DNA of 64,000 nt from Dermacentor variabilis (taxonomy: Eukaryota > Arthropoda > Arachnida > Ixodida > Ixodidae), in contig NC_134570.1 in the NCBI RefSeq assembly GCF_050947875.1, positions 240,180,584 through 240,244,583 on the forward strand, written 5' to 3'. Shown in pieces: positions 47,701-59,400 of the stretch; position 1 is the first letter of the stretch, and every line of letters starts with the position of its first letter. The translations under genes were made by a program, and so were the position numbers. The notes beneath the pieces were generated by a model. That model was not told the DNA's origin. It was given only the letters and a program-made list of their open reading frames with translations, and made no database searches.

Positions 47701-50700
47701 CATTTTCACATTGACTGTTGCTGTTTTATCAACAGTGGCGACGGCTTGACTGTGCTTTAACGTGCAGATTGCTAATGGTGCCTTTCAAGCGTACCCTCGA
47801 CTACTGCTAATAATAGCTACTCGAATGAATATTTTGGGCCTAACTAAGCTAATGATGTTTGATAATTGTACTCTTGTTCTCATTACTTGCCTTGGCCCGG
47901 TAACCAAAATAAAGAATGCCACCATATGAATGTGTGTTTGCACGCAAGCTGCCAACAGTGGCTGTCATTTTCGCATTAATTGTTGCTGTTTCACCAACAG
48001 TGGCGACGGCTTGACTGCGCTTTGACGTGCAGACTGCTAATGGTACCTTTCAAGCGAGCCCTCGACTACTGATAATAATAGCTACCCGAATGAGTATTTT
48101 GGGCCTAACTAACCTAATGATGTTTGCTAATTGTTCTCTTGTTCGAATTACTTGTCTGGGCCAGGTAACCGAAATAAACAATGCCACCACATGAATGTGT
48201 GTTTGCACGCAAGCTGCCAACAGTGGCTGTCATTTTCGCATTGATTGTTGCTGTTTCACTAACAGTGGCGCCGCCATGACTGCGCTTTGACGTGCAGACT
48301 GCTAATGGTACCTTATAAGCGAGTCCTCGACTACTGCTATTAATAGCTTCCCGAATGAGTATTTTGGGCCTAACTAAGCTAATGATGTTTGATAATTGTA
48401 CTCTTATTCTCATTACTTGCCTGGGCCCGGTAACCAAAATAAAGAATGCCACCATATGAATGTGTGTTTCATTGCAAGCAGGAAACAGTTGCTGTCATTT
48501 TCGCGTTGGTAGCTGCGGTTTCACCAAATGTGGCGACGGCTTGACTGCGCTTTGACGTGCAGACTGCTAATGGTAGCTTTCAAGCGAGCCCTCGACTACT
48601 GATATTAATAGCTACCCGAATGAGTATTTTGGGCCTAACTAAGCTAATGATGTTTGATAATTGTTCTCTTATTCGCATTACTTGCCTGGGCAAGGTAACC
48701 GAAATAAACAATGCCATCGCATGAATGTGTGCTTGCACGCAAGCTGCCAACAGTAGCTGTCATTTCCGCATTGATTGTTGCTGTTTCACCAACAGTGGCG
48801 ACGGCTTGACTGCGCTTTGACGTGCCGACAGCTAATGGTACCTTTCAAGCGAGCCCTCGACTACTGATATTAATAGCTACCCGAATGAGTATTCTGAGCG
48901 TAACTATGCTAATGATTTTTGATAATTGTTCTCTTATTCGCATTACTTGCATGGACCAGGTAACCAAAATAAACAATGCCGTCACATGAATGTGTGCTTG
49001 CACGCAAGCTGCCAACAGTGGCTGTCATTTTCGCATTGATTGTTGCTGTTTCACCAACAGTGGCGACGCCTTGACTACGCTTTGACGTGCAGACTGCTAA
49101 TGGTACCTTATAAGCGAGCCCTCGACTACTGCTATTAATAGCTACCCGAATGAGTATTTTGGGCCTAACTAAGCTAATGATGTTTGATAATTGTACTCGT
49201 ATTCTCATTACTTGCCTGGGCCCGGTAACCACAATAAAGAATGCCGCCATATGAATGTGTGTTTGATTGCAAGCAGGAAACAGTGGCTGTCATTTTCTCG
49301 TAGGTAGCTGCGGTTTCACCAACTGTGGCGACGGCTTGACTGCGCTTTGACGTGCAGACTGCTAATGGTAGCTTTCAAGCGAGCCCTCGACTACTGATAT
49401 TAATAGCTACCCGAATGAGTATTTTGGGCCTAACTAAGCTAATGATGTTTGATAATTGTACTCTTATTCTCATTACTTGCCTGGGCCCGGTAACCAAAAT
49501 AAAGAAGGCCACCATATGAATGTGTGTTTGATTGCAAGCTGCCAACAGTGGCTGTCATTTTCGCGTTGATAGCTGCCGTTTCACCAACTGTGGCGACGGC
49601 TTGACTGCGCTTTGACGTGCAAACTGCTAATCGTACCTTTCAAGCGAGCCCTCGACTACTGATATTATTAGCTACCCGAATGAGTATTTTGGGCCTAACT
49701 AAGCTAATGATGTTTGATAATTGTTCTCTTATTCGCATTCTTGCCTGGAGCAGGTAACCAAAATAAACAATGCCGTCACATGAATGTGTGTATGCACGAG
49801 AGCTGCCAACAGTGGCTGTCATTTTCGCATTGATTGTAGCTGATTCACCAACAGTGGCGACGGCTTGACTGCGGTTTGACGTGCAGACTGCTAATGGTAC
49901 CTTATAAGCGAGCCCTCGACTACTGCTATTAATAGCTACCCGAATGAGTATTTTGGGCCTAACTAAGCTAATGATGTTTGATAATTGTACTCTTATTCTC
50001 ATTACTTGCCTGCGCCCGGTAACCAAAATAAAGAATGCCACCATATGAATGTGTGTTTGATTGCAAGCTGAAAACAGAGGCTGTCATTTTCGCGTTGATA
50101 GCTGCCGTTTCACCAACTGTGGCGACGGCTTGACTGCGCTTTGACGTGCAAACTGCTAATCGTACCTTTCAAGCGAGCCCTCGACTACTGATATTATTAG
50201 CTACCCGAATGAGTGTTTTGGGCCTAACTAAGCTAATGATGTTTGATAATTGTTCTCTTATTCGCATTACTTGCCTGGACCAGGTAACCAAAATATACAA
50301 TGCCGTCACATGAATGTGTGGTGCACGCAAGCTGCCAACAGTGGCTGTCATTTTCGCATTGATTGTTGCTGTTTTACCAACAGTGGCGACGGCTTGACTG
50401 TGCTTTAACGTGCAGACTGCTAATGGTGCCTTTCAAGCGTACCCTCGACTACTGCTATTAATAGCTACTCGAATGAGTATTTTAGGCCTAACTAAGCTAA
50501 TGATGTTTGATAATTGTACTCTTATTGTCATTACTTGCCTGGGCCCGGTAACCAAAATAAAGAATGCCACCATATGAATGTGTGTTTGCACGCAAGCTGC
50601 CAACAGTGGCTGTCATTTTCGCATTAATTGCTGCCGTTTCACCAACTGTGGCGACGGCTTGACTGCGCTTTTACGTGCAGACAGCTAATGGTGCCTTTCA

Positions 50701-51522
50701 AGCGTACCCTCGACTACTGCTATTAATAGCTACTCGAATGAGTATTTTGGGCCTAACTAAGCTAATGATGTTTGATAATTGTACTCTTATTCTCATTACT
50801 TGCCTGGGCCCGGTAACCAAAATAAAGAATGCCACCATATGAATGTGTGTTTGCACGCAAGCTGCCAACAGTGGCTGTCATTTTCGCATTAATTGTTGCT
50901 GTTTCACCAACAGTGGCGACGGTTTGACTGCGCTTTGACGTGCAGACTGCTAATGGTAGCTTTCAAGCGAGCCCTCGACTACTGATATTATTAGCTACCC
51001 GAATGAGTATATTGGGCCTAACTAACCTAATGATGTTTGCTAATTGTTCTCTTATTCGCATTACTTGCCTGGCCAGGTAACCGAAATGAACAATGCCGCC
51101 ACATAAATGTGTGTTTGCAGGCAAGCTGCCAACAGTGGCTGTCATTTTCGCATTGATTGTTGCTGTTTCACCAACAGTGGCGACGGCTTGACTGCGCTTT
51201 GACGTGCAGACTGCTAATGGTACCTTATAAGCGAGCCCTCGACTACTGCTATTAATAGGTACCCGAATGAGTATTTTGGGCCTAACTAAGCTAATGATGT
51301 TTGATAATTGTACTCTTATTCTCATTACTTGCCTGCGCCCGGTAACCAAAATAAAGAATGCCACCATATGAATGTGTGTTTGATTGCAAGCTGAAAACAG
51401 AGGCTATCATTTTCGCGTTGGTAGCTGCGGTTTCACCAACTGTGGTGACGGCTTGACTGCGCTTTGACGTGCAGACTGCTAATGGTACCTTTCAAGCGAG
51501 TCCTCGACTACTGATATTAATA
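41720..51522. repeat. Satellite array block 3 (about 265-bp monomer, about 37 copies)
   Basis: The same satellite resumes exactly at the monomer position broken by LINE copy A and continues to LINE copy B. It contains the right arm of duplication unit A (to 45919) and the left arm of unit B. Between 42.5 and 44.7 kb a two-monomer (530-bp) register is clear: TGATTGTGCTTTAACG recurs at 42711, 43241, about 44036 and about 44566. The alternating partner has CTGCACGCGAGCTG and AAAGCAAGCCCTCCAC. No genes seen. Confidence 0.97.
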
Positions 51523-51545
51523 TTGAAATTGAAATTGATTTTATT
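51523..51545 (-). other. LINE copy B 3' end: AATAAA and hexamer tail
   Basis: Same as copy A at 36774-36796: AATAAA on the minus strand followed by TCAATTTCAATTTCAA. Confidence 0.75.
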
Positions 51546-51585
51546 CATTATAGATTACAGGTTGTAAAAACAAATAATATACAGA

Positions 51586-51623
51586 AGGAGGTCCCATAGT
51601 CAATGACTGTATCGGGACCTCCT
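51586..51623 (-). other. Stem-loop in the LINE copy B 3' UTR
   Basis: Identical to copy A: AGGAGGTCCC and GGGACCTCCT with an 18-base loop that can pair further. Confidence 0.75.
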
Positions 51624-51959
51624 GTTATTTATAAAAATGCGCTTTCTAAAGCAACGAATTGAACTACATTAAAATCATATATAAGCAAACATGGAAGAAA
51701 GTAAGTACTGGAGAATGCAAAACAAGATTACGAGTTAGTTACAAGAAATCTAACGAAGGAAATTATACAATTGCAAGGAGCAAATGCAGTAAAACCAAAT
51801 GAGCTAAACGAATTGAACAGTAAAGGTAATTTTACCCAAACGTGCAAGACACACACAAAAAAAAAAGAATTTCAAATATACATGACCATAAATGCAACAG
51901 TAGAAACAACAACAAAACAACTTTGAAATACACATGACTATTAATAAAAAAGAAAGGTA

Positions 51960-53054
51960 TCAGAATAGCAGAATATTTGAAGTAATAAGGGTGAAGAAAA
52001 AGAGAAAAAAAAGAAGAAAAAAAGAAGTTAACGTTAAATATTTTCTGTTAGAAGAAAGTTCTTGAGGTGTTTTTTTAAATACGGAGGTTGAACGCGAAGT
52101 TTTGACACAAAGTGGTATGGAATTCCAAAATGAAAAAGCAGCAAAATGAACTGATTGTTTGCCATAGTTGGTGCGCACTTGAGGTAAAATTAGATTATTG
52201 TGCAAAGCAAATCTAGTGACATTAGTGTTGATCAGGCAGGTTTTAGGAATTATACATGCAGGAACTTCACTATTCAATAACTTAAAAATAAATATACCCA
52301 GATTATACATCACAGTTTTTTTGACAGACAGAATGTTATTACGGTGTAGCAATGGGAGAGCGCTAGTATTATAGGGACTAGAGGTGACTATTCTAATTGC
52401 TTGGTTTTGCAAAGTTTGAAGTGAACTGAGGTGAGTATTGTATGTATTTCCCCAACATATTAACGAGTAGTTAATGTGTGAGTGTATAAAAGCGTAATAT
52501 AGTGACACAAGTGTAGAACAATTAAAAAATTGGCGGGCTCTAATTAATAACCGAATGCCGTAAGCAACTTTCTTTTTGATATTCGAGATATGATGATGAA
52601 ACTTGAGGTTAGAATCTAGTTCTACCCCTAAGAATGAGCAATGAGTGCTAGAAGGGATTAAATGGGAACCAAGAATCAGCAATGGAACTGAACAAAATGG
52701 TTTCTGGGGGGAATTAAATACAATAAACATGGTTTTCGAGGGATTAATAACTAGCCAGTTTGTAACCTTAGCCAAGTCATTATTTAGTTTAGTAACTAAG
52801 GACGAAATATTTTTATCGTAGTTAATTATGGTTGTGTCGTCGGCGTACAACACACATTGTGAGGATGTTAGACAGTCAGGCAGATCGTTAATGTAAATTA
52901 AAAATAATAAAGATCCCAGAATAGAACCCTGCGGTACCCCTAGGTTAGTAACCTTGGCTTCCGAAAAAACATTAGAAATTTTAACTATGTTATGTCTATC
53001 CTGCAGGTAGGTTCGTAGTAACATTAGCGCTGGCCCAGTTATGCCTAGAGCTTC
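51960..53054 (-). pseudogene. LINE copy B ORF2, C-terminal reverse transcriptase part
   Basis: Predicted protein identical to copy A (GVPQGSILG and YADD at about 52836-52847). It is separated from the rest of RT by the shared TAG at 53055-53057, with no change of register. The open part from ATG 53022-53024 is 354 codons. It would lack the first catalytic Asp block if translated alone. Confidence 0.88.
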
Positions 53055-54266
53055 CTACTTTAAAAACAAAATGTGATGGTTAATAGTGTCAAAAGCTTTC
53101 GTAAAATCAATAAGAACTGAACCAGCAAAACACCCTTTATCAATAGCTTCTTTTAAGCGATCCGTTAGGAAGATAAGTGCAAGGTCGGTTGAATAGCCAG
53201 GACGAAAACCATACTGAGAATTGGAAAGAATATTAAATTTAGACAGGTAATTGGTTAATCGAGTAACAGTCAACTTTTCAATCACTTTACTAAAGAATGG
53301 AAGTATACATATTGGGCGGTAATTTGTTAGTAAAGAACGATCGCCTGTCTTAAAAACTGGAATTACCTTTGCTCGTTTCAGGCCAGATGGAAAAATGCCG
53401 GTCCTGAATATTAAATTGATAATAAAACATAAAACATCACATATGAGATGAGCAATTAGTTTTATGTTACTAGGATGAATATTATCAAGACCGGCACGGG
53501 TTACTTTCAGCTTGCGAATGACATCAAGAACCTCATGGGGAGTTGTAGGGTAAAGAAAAAATGAATGCGGCACACGATTCAGTGACAAAGGACGGCTACT
53601 GATGACTGGTTTGTCCGGAAAAAAGGCATCACTGAACGCTCTTGCTATCTGAAATGGTTGATCATATGTAATGTGATCGTTTGTGATGGTATCGATGAAT
53701 GAGAGTTGTTCATTTCTGCGCAAAAATGAATTTAAAACTTGCCACTTTTGCCTCGAGTTGCTGCCAGACTGACCAAGTTTGTGCTCATAGTAGGTCTTCC
53801 TCGCATTCTTTATTTTGCTGTTGAGTGCGTTGCAAAATTTTTTGTATCGTGCAGAGAGGGCGACATTAAAAGGTTGCCTTTTAGTTTTTTTATATAGGTT
53901 GTCACGTTTCCGCATATTGGCTAGTATGCTAGCATTTAACCAAGGGTTTTGAGGAAGGGAGAGGATTTTCTTGCATTTTTTCTTGACGGTATGTGAATCG
54001 ATTAATGATAACAAAATTGCGGAGAACTGAGAAAAGGCTTCTTGCGGATCATTATTTTCAAGGACAGCAGACCAGTCAGTTGTAGCCACAGATTCCAAAA
54101 AGGCATCTTTGTTCAGTACGTAGCTGAAGTATGAAATAGTGGGTGACTGCGGCTCTGAGTTGAGTAAAATAAAGATAGGATAATGGTCTGTTATGTCGAC
54201 ATCAAGGATACCAGCCTCTGGCGGTGACGTCATGTTGCTTAGCGCATGATCTAGTAGTGCCCTCAT
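53055..54266 (-). pseudogene. LINE copy B ORF2, endonuclease end and N-terminal reverse transcriptase part
   Basis: A 403-codon open frame that is continuous here, unlike in copy A: Ser (TCG) stands where copy A has TAG (53754-53756). It runs from the last endonuclease motif (DITDHYPIF) through the linker (KNARKTYYEHKLGQSGSN, WQVLNSFL) to the RT blocks NYRPICIL, SQYGFRPGYSTD and LIDFTKAFDTINHH. It ends at the shared TAG at 53055. Thr replaces the Arg of copy A in the GDRSLLTNYRP lead-in (FKTGD). The ATG at 54264-54266 is internal to ORF2, exposed by the frameshift near 54260. Confidence 0.88.
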
Positions 54267-54879
54267 TTATCTTATTACAACGAGTAGGTAGCGTTACCAA
54301 ACATTCAAAACCGTAACTCTGAAAACAGTTGCTATAAAGGGAGCAGGTAGGGGAAGTGTCATCCAGAAGGTTTATATTGATATCGCCCATAATAACTACA
54401 TTCTTGTTATTAAATGATAGTTTCTCTAGGGATTGATCGAGGGCAGAACAAAAGTCAATGTAAGATGAAGACGGTGATCTGTAAATGCAACCAAAAATAA
54501 AGTTTCTGTTATCAGCCTGAAGAAAAGGATGATTGAATTCTAACCAAACAGATTCACAGTTAGTTAGCTTTAAGTCGAGGTCATGACGACGTTTATAGCT
54601 AAGATGTGATGATACGTAAACGGCCACACCACCATGACTGCTAGTTTGTCTATGACAGTATTCGGCTGAGTAAGAAGGGAAGGAAAATAAGTTTTTGTCG
54701 TCATTGCAGAGCCAAGTCTCAGTAAAGCTAATGATGGTAAATCGAAAAGAGAGCGTTGACAGAAGGGAATTAAAGTCGTCATAGTGTTTCCGCAAACTTC
54801 GTGCGTTGAAATGAACGGCCGAGCATGAACTATTAGTTTTTAGTTCATTTAATTGGTTAGTTGAAAAATACGCGGACAT
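54202..54879 (-). pseudogene. LINE copy B ORF2, APE-type endonuclease part
   Basis: Translated sequence identical to copy A (225 codons): HFNARSL, FTETWL, YRSPSS, IMGDINI. It goes out of register near 54260 by the same indel as copy A, so this lesion is older than the duplication. The last 20 or so residues are out-of-frame. Confidence 0.88.
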
Positions 54880-54936
54880 GTTTGTTTTTGTTATTAGCGA
54901 GGGTTTCTGAAAAGTTTCCCAAGGTATAGAGCTGTA

Positions 54937-55763
54937 TTAAGTAAATACAGCCAAGTCAGATTCGTTAGCAATGCGAAACACCCTACTAGCGATGCTCTTG
55001 CGGGCTTTAATCTGGCAGTTATCGGTCCAGAGGAAATTCCATTTCTTAGCCTTCTTTAATGACAGGGCTTTAGATAATAGTGCTTTGTTCTGCGATGTCA
55101 AGTGATCGTTGACATACACTTTAGTGTCCTGAACTAGTCCAGAGAAGCCGATGTCACTGAGGCAAAGCTTCGCTTTTCGCGCCTTGCTGACGAAGTCTGC
55201 TTTCTTTGTTCGAGAGTAAAACCGGGTGATCACGTTTTTTTGTTTTCATCTTTGGTTGGAACGCGGTGAACGACTTCCAGATCGATGGGTGAGACAGGAC
55301 AGCCAATTTTATCTCCGATTGTCTGAATGATTATGTTGCAATCTTCACCTTGAGTGCACGGAATGCCTTTGATCTCTACGTTGTTTATCCTTGAATACTG
55401 CTCTAAATCAGACAGTTTGCGAGAGAGAGTACTGTTTTCCAACTTGATTTCATGGCATTCAGTAGTGAGTGAGGTGTTTTGCAGTTTCAGCTCTTTGTTT
55501 TCACTAACGAGCAAGGCGTTTTCTGAGCGCAGTTTTTCAACCATGTCGTTGAGAAATTCAACGCTCGAGACCAGGTTACGGATCTGTTCTTTCATTTCAT
55601 CAAAATCTATGCCAGCAGCCTTAAATCTTACCATTAGCTTGACTGCTATGTCTTCTTCAAGTTTACCGATCCCATTTCCTAATTTTGATTCGAGTTCATC
55701 GATTCTTTTCGCGAGCTCAGCACAAGTGGGCATAGTGAAAACAGCCTTGAAACACGCATGCAA
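54937..55763 (-). pseudogene. LINE copy B ORF1 (coiled-coil RNA-binding protein, frameshifted)
   Basis: Same two pieces as in copy A (55230-55763 and 54937-55233), with the same register change at the A7 run (55235-55241 on the opposite strand). The coiled coil and the LEQYSRINNVEIKGIP start of the RRM-like domain are preserved without residue differences from copy A. Confidence 0.8.
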
Positions 55764-55878
55764 GAAAACAGAACCTTCCTAAAACTGCGCTTACACAAGG
55801 CACGGAATATATGTGGCAGCAGCGACAGCAAAGCAACAAAACCAAAGATAAAGTGCTCAAGCACAGAAATACTGACCT

Positions 55879-56469
55879 GCACAAGCAGAAAAACGCGCTT
55901 AATAGGTGTTCACTGTGCCGTCGGCGCTGCCAATGATGCCGCCTGTCGAAGCTTCCACGCCTTAAGTAGCGACGAACTCTGGTGTCCGCCTCAGCCGCTA
56001 GGGTCGCAGGTACCGCGATGACTCAGGTGACGTTTATCTTGCACGTGTCGCGATGTCAGGCGGCCAGCATCGAAAACTTGATGACTCAGGTGACCTTGTT
56101 CCTCTTGCACGTGTCGCGATGTCAGGTGGCCAGCACCGAAAGCTGCACAAGCAGAAAAACGCGCTTAATAGGTGTTCACTGTGCCGTCGCCGCTGCCAAT
56201 GATGCCGCCTGTCGAAGCTTCCACGCATTAAGTAGCGACGAACTCTGGTTTCCGCCTCAGCCGCTAGGGTCGCAGGTACCGCGATGACTCAGGTGACGTT
56301 TATCTTGCACGTGTCGCGATGTCAGGCGGCCAGCATCGAAAACTTGATGACTCAGGTGACCTTGTTCCTCTTGCACGTGTCGCGATGTCAGGTGGCCAGC
56401 ACCGAAAGCTGCACAAGCAGAAAAACGCGCTTAATAGGTGTTCACTGTGCCGTCGCCGCTGCCAATGAT
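55879..56469 (-). promoter_or_regulatory. LINE copy B 5' UTR tandem repeats (266-bp unit, 2.2 copies)
   Basis: Same as copy A at offset 14750: unit starts at 55879, 56145 and 56411, with the same inner 63-bp sub-duplication and the TGACTCA and CACGTG motifs. Truncated at the same base, as expected of a duplicate. Confidence 0.8.
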
Positions 56470-59400
56470 GCTACCCGAATGAGTATTTTGGGCCTAACTA
56501 AGCTAACGATGTTTGATAATGGTTCTCTTATTCGCATTACTTGCCTGGGCCAGGTAACCGAAATAAACAATGCCACCAAATGAATGTGTGTTTGCACGCA
56601 AGCTGCCAACAGTGGCTGTCATTTTCGTATTCATTGCTGCCGTTTCACCAACTGTGGCGACATCTTGACTGCGCTTTTACGTGCAGACTGCTAATGGTAC
56701 CTTTCAAGCGAGCCCTCAACTACTGATATTAATAGCTACCCGAATGAGTATTCTGAGCCTAACTATGCTAATGATTTTTGATAATTGTTCGCTTATTCGT
56801 ATTACTTGCATGGACCAGGTAACCAAAATAAACAATGACATCACATGAATGTGTGTTCGCAGGCAAGCTGCCAACAGTGGCTGTCATTTTCGCATTGATT
56901 GTTGCTGTTTCACCAACAGTGGCGACGGCTTGACTGCGCTTTGACGTGCAGAATTCTAATGGTACCTTTCAAGCGAGCCCTCGACTACTGCTATTAATAG
57001 CTACCCGAATGAGAATGTTGGACCTAGCCAAGCTAATGATGTTTGATAATTGTACTCTTATTCACATTACTTGCCTGGGCCCGGTAAGCAAAATAAGCAA
57101 TGCCATCACGTGAATGTGTGTTTGCACGAGAGCTGCCAACAGTGGCTGTCATTTTCGCGTTGATTGCTGCCGTTTCACCAACTGTGGCGACGGCTTGACT
57201 GCGCTTTGACGTGCAGACTGCTAATGCTACCTTTCAAGCGAGCCCTCGACTACTGATATTAATAGCTACCCGTATGAGTATTTTGGGCCTAACTAAGCTA
57301 ATGATGTTTGATAATTGTAGTCTTATTCACATTACTTGCCTGGGCCCGGTAACCAAAATAAACAATGACATCACATGAATGTGTGTTCGCAGGCAAGCTG
57401 CCAACAGTGGCTGTCATTTTCGCATTGATTGTTGCTGTTTCACCAACAGTGGCGACGGCTTGATTATGCTTTAACGTGCAGACTGCTAATGGTACATTTC
57501 AAGCGAGCTCTCGACTACTGCTATTAATAGCTACCCGAATGAGTATTTTGGGCCTAACTAAGCTAATGATGTTTGATAATTGTTCTCTTATTCGCACTAC
57601 TTGCCTGGGCCAGGTTACCGAAATAAACAATGCCGTCACATGAATGTGTGCCTGCACGCGAGCTGCCAACAGTGGCTGTCATTTTCGCATTGATTGTAGC
57701 TGTTTCACCAACAGTGGCGACGGCTTGACTGCGCTTTGACATGCAGACTGCTAATGGTACCTTTAAAGCAAGCCCTCCACTACTGATGTTAATAGCTACC
57801 CGTATGAGTATTTTGGGCCTAACTAAGCTAATGATGTTTGATAATTGTACTCTTATTCACATTACTTGCCTGGGCCCGGTAACCAAAATAAACAATGACA
57901 TCACATGAATGTGTGTTCGCAGGCAAGCTGCCAACAGTGGCTGTCATTTTCGCATTGATTGTTGCTGTTTCACCAACAGTGGCGACGGCTTGATTGTGCT
58001 TTAACGTGCAGACTGCTAATGGTACCTTTCAAGCGAGCTCTCGACTACTGCTATTAATAGCTACCCGAATGAGTATTTTGGGCCTAACTAAGCTAATGAT
58101 GTTTGATAATTGTTCTCTTATTCGCATTACTTGCCTGGGCCCGGTAAGCAAAATAAGCAATGCCATCAGGTGAATGTGTGTTTGCACGCAAGCTGCCAAC
58201 AGTGGCTGTCATTTTCGCATTGATTGTTGCTGTTTCACCAACAGTGGCGACGGCTTCATTGCTCTTTGACGTGCAGACTTCTAATGGTACCTTTCAAGCG
58301 AGCCCTCGACTACTGCTATTAATAGCTACCCGTATGAGTATTTTGGGCCTAACTAATCTAATGATGTTTGATAATTGTACTCTTATTCACATTACTTGCC
58401 TGGGCCCGGTAACCAAAATCAACAATGACATCACATGAATGTGTGTTCGCAGGCAAGCTGCCAACAGTGGCTGTCATTTTCGCATTGATTGTTGCTGTTT
58501 CACCAACAGTGGCGACGGCTTGACTGCGCTTTGACGTGCAGACTTCTAATGGTACCTTTCAAGCGAGCCCTCGACTACTGCTATTAATAGCTACCCGAAT
58601 GAGTATGTTGGACCTAGCCAAGCTAATGATGTTTGATAATTGTACTCTTATTCACATTACTTGCCTGGGCCCGGTAAGCAAAATAAGCAATGCCATCACG
58701 TGAATGTGTGTTTGCACGCAAGCTGCCAACAGTGGCTGTCATTTTCGCGTTGATTGCTGCCGTTTCACCAACTGTGGCGACGGCTTGACTGCGCTTTGAC
58801 GTGCAGACTGCTAATGCTACCTTTCAAGCGAGCTCTCGACTACTGATATTAATAGCTACCCGTATGAGTATTTTGGGCCTAACTAAGCTAATGATGTTCG
58901 ATAATTGTACTCTTATTCACATTACTTGCCTGGGCCCGGTAAATAAAATAAACAATGACATCACATGAATGTGTGTTCGCAGGCAAGCTGCCAACAGTGG
59001 CTGTCATTTTCGCATTGATTGTTGCTGTTTCACCAACAGTGGCGACGGCTTGATTGTGCTTTAACGTGCAGCCTGCTAATGGTACCTTTCAAGCGAGCTC
59101 TCGCCTACTGCTATTAATACCTACCCGAATGAGTATTTTGGGCCTAACTAAGCTAATGATGTTTGATAATTGTTCTCGTATTCGCATTACTTGCCTGGGC
59201 CAGGTTACCGAAATAAACAATGCCGTCACATGAATGTGTGTCTGCACGCGAGCTGCCAACAGTGGCTGTCATTTTCGCATTGATTGTAGCTGTTTCACCA
59301 ACAGTGGCGACGGCTTGACTGCGCTTTGACATGCAGACTGCTAATGGTACCTTTAAAGCAAGCCCTCCACTACTGATGTTAATAGCTACCCGTATGAGTA

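Larger units (their letters stand above)
51523..56469 (-). mobile_element. LINE copy B, nearly identical to copy A
   Basis: A 4,947-bp minus-strand LINE in the same flanking satellite as copy A, so it is a duplicate, not a second insertion. Differences I noted from copy A: 51655 (C versus A), one extra A in the run near 51858-51867, 53348 (G versus C, changing Arg to Thr in RT), and 53755 (G versus T, no stop here). All other lesions are shared. The comparison was by eye and may have missed a few. Confidence 0.93.

Noticed and set aside
51523..56469. Independent second LINE insertion
   Set aside because: Same insertion base, same flanking variants, same 5' truncation and same lesions as copy A; duplication explains it fully.
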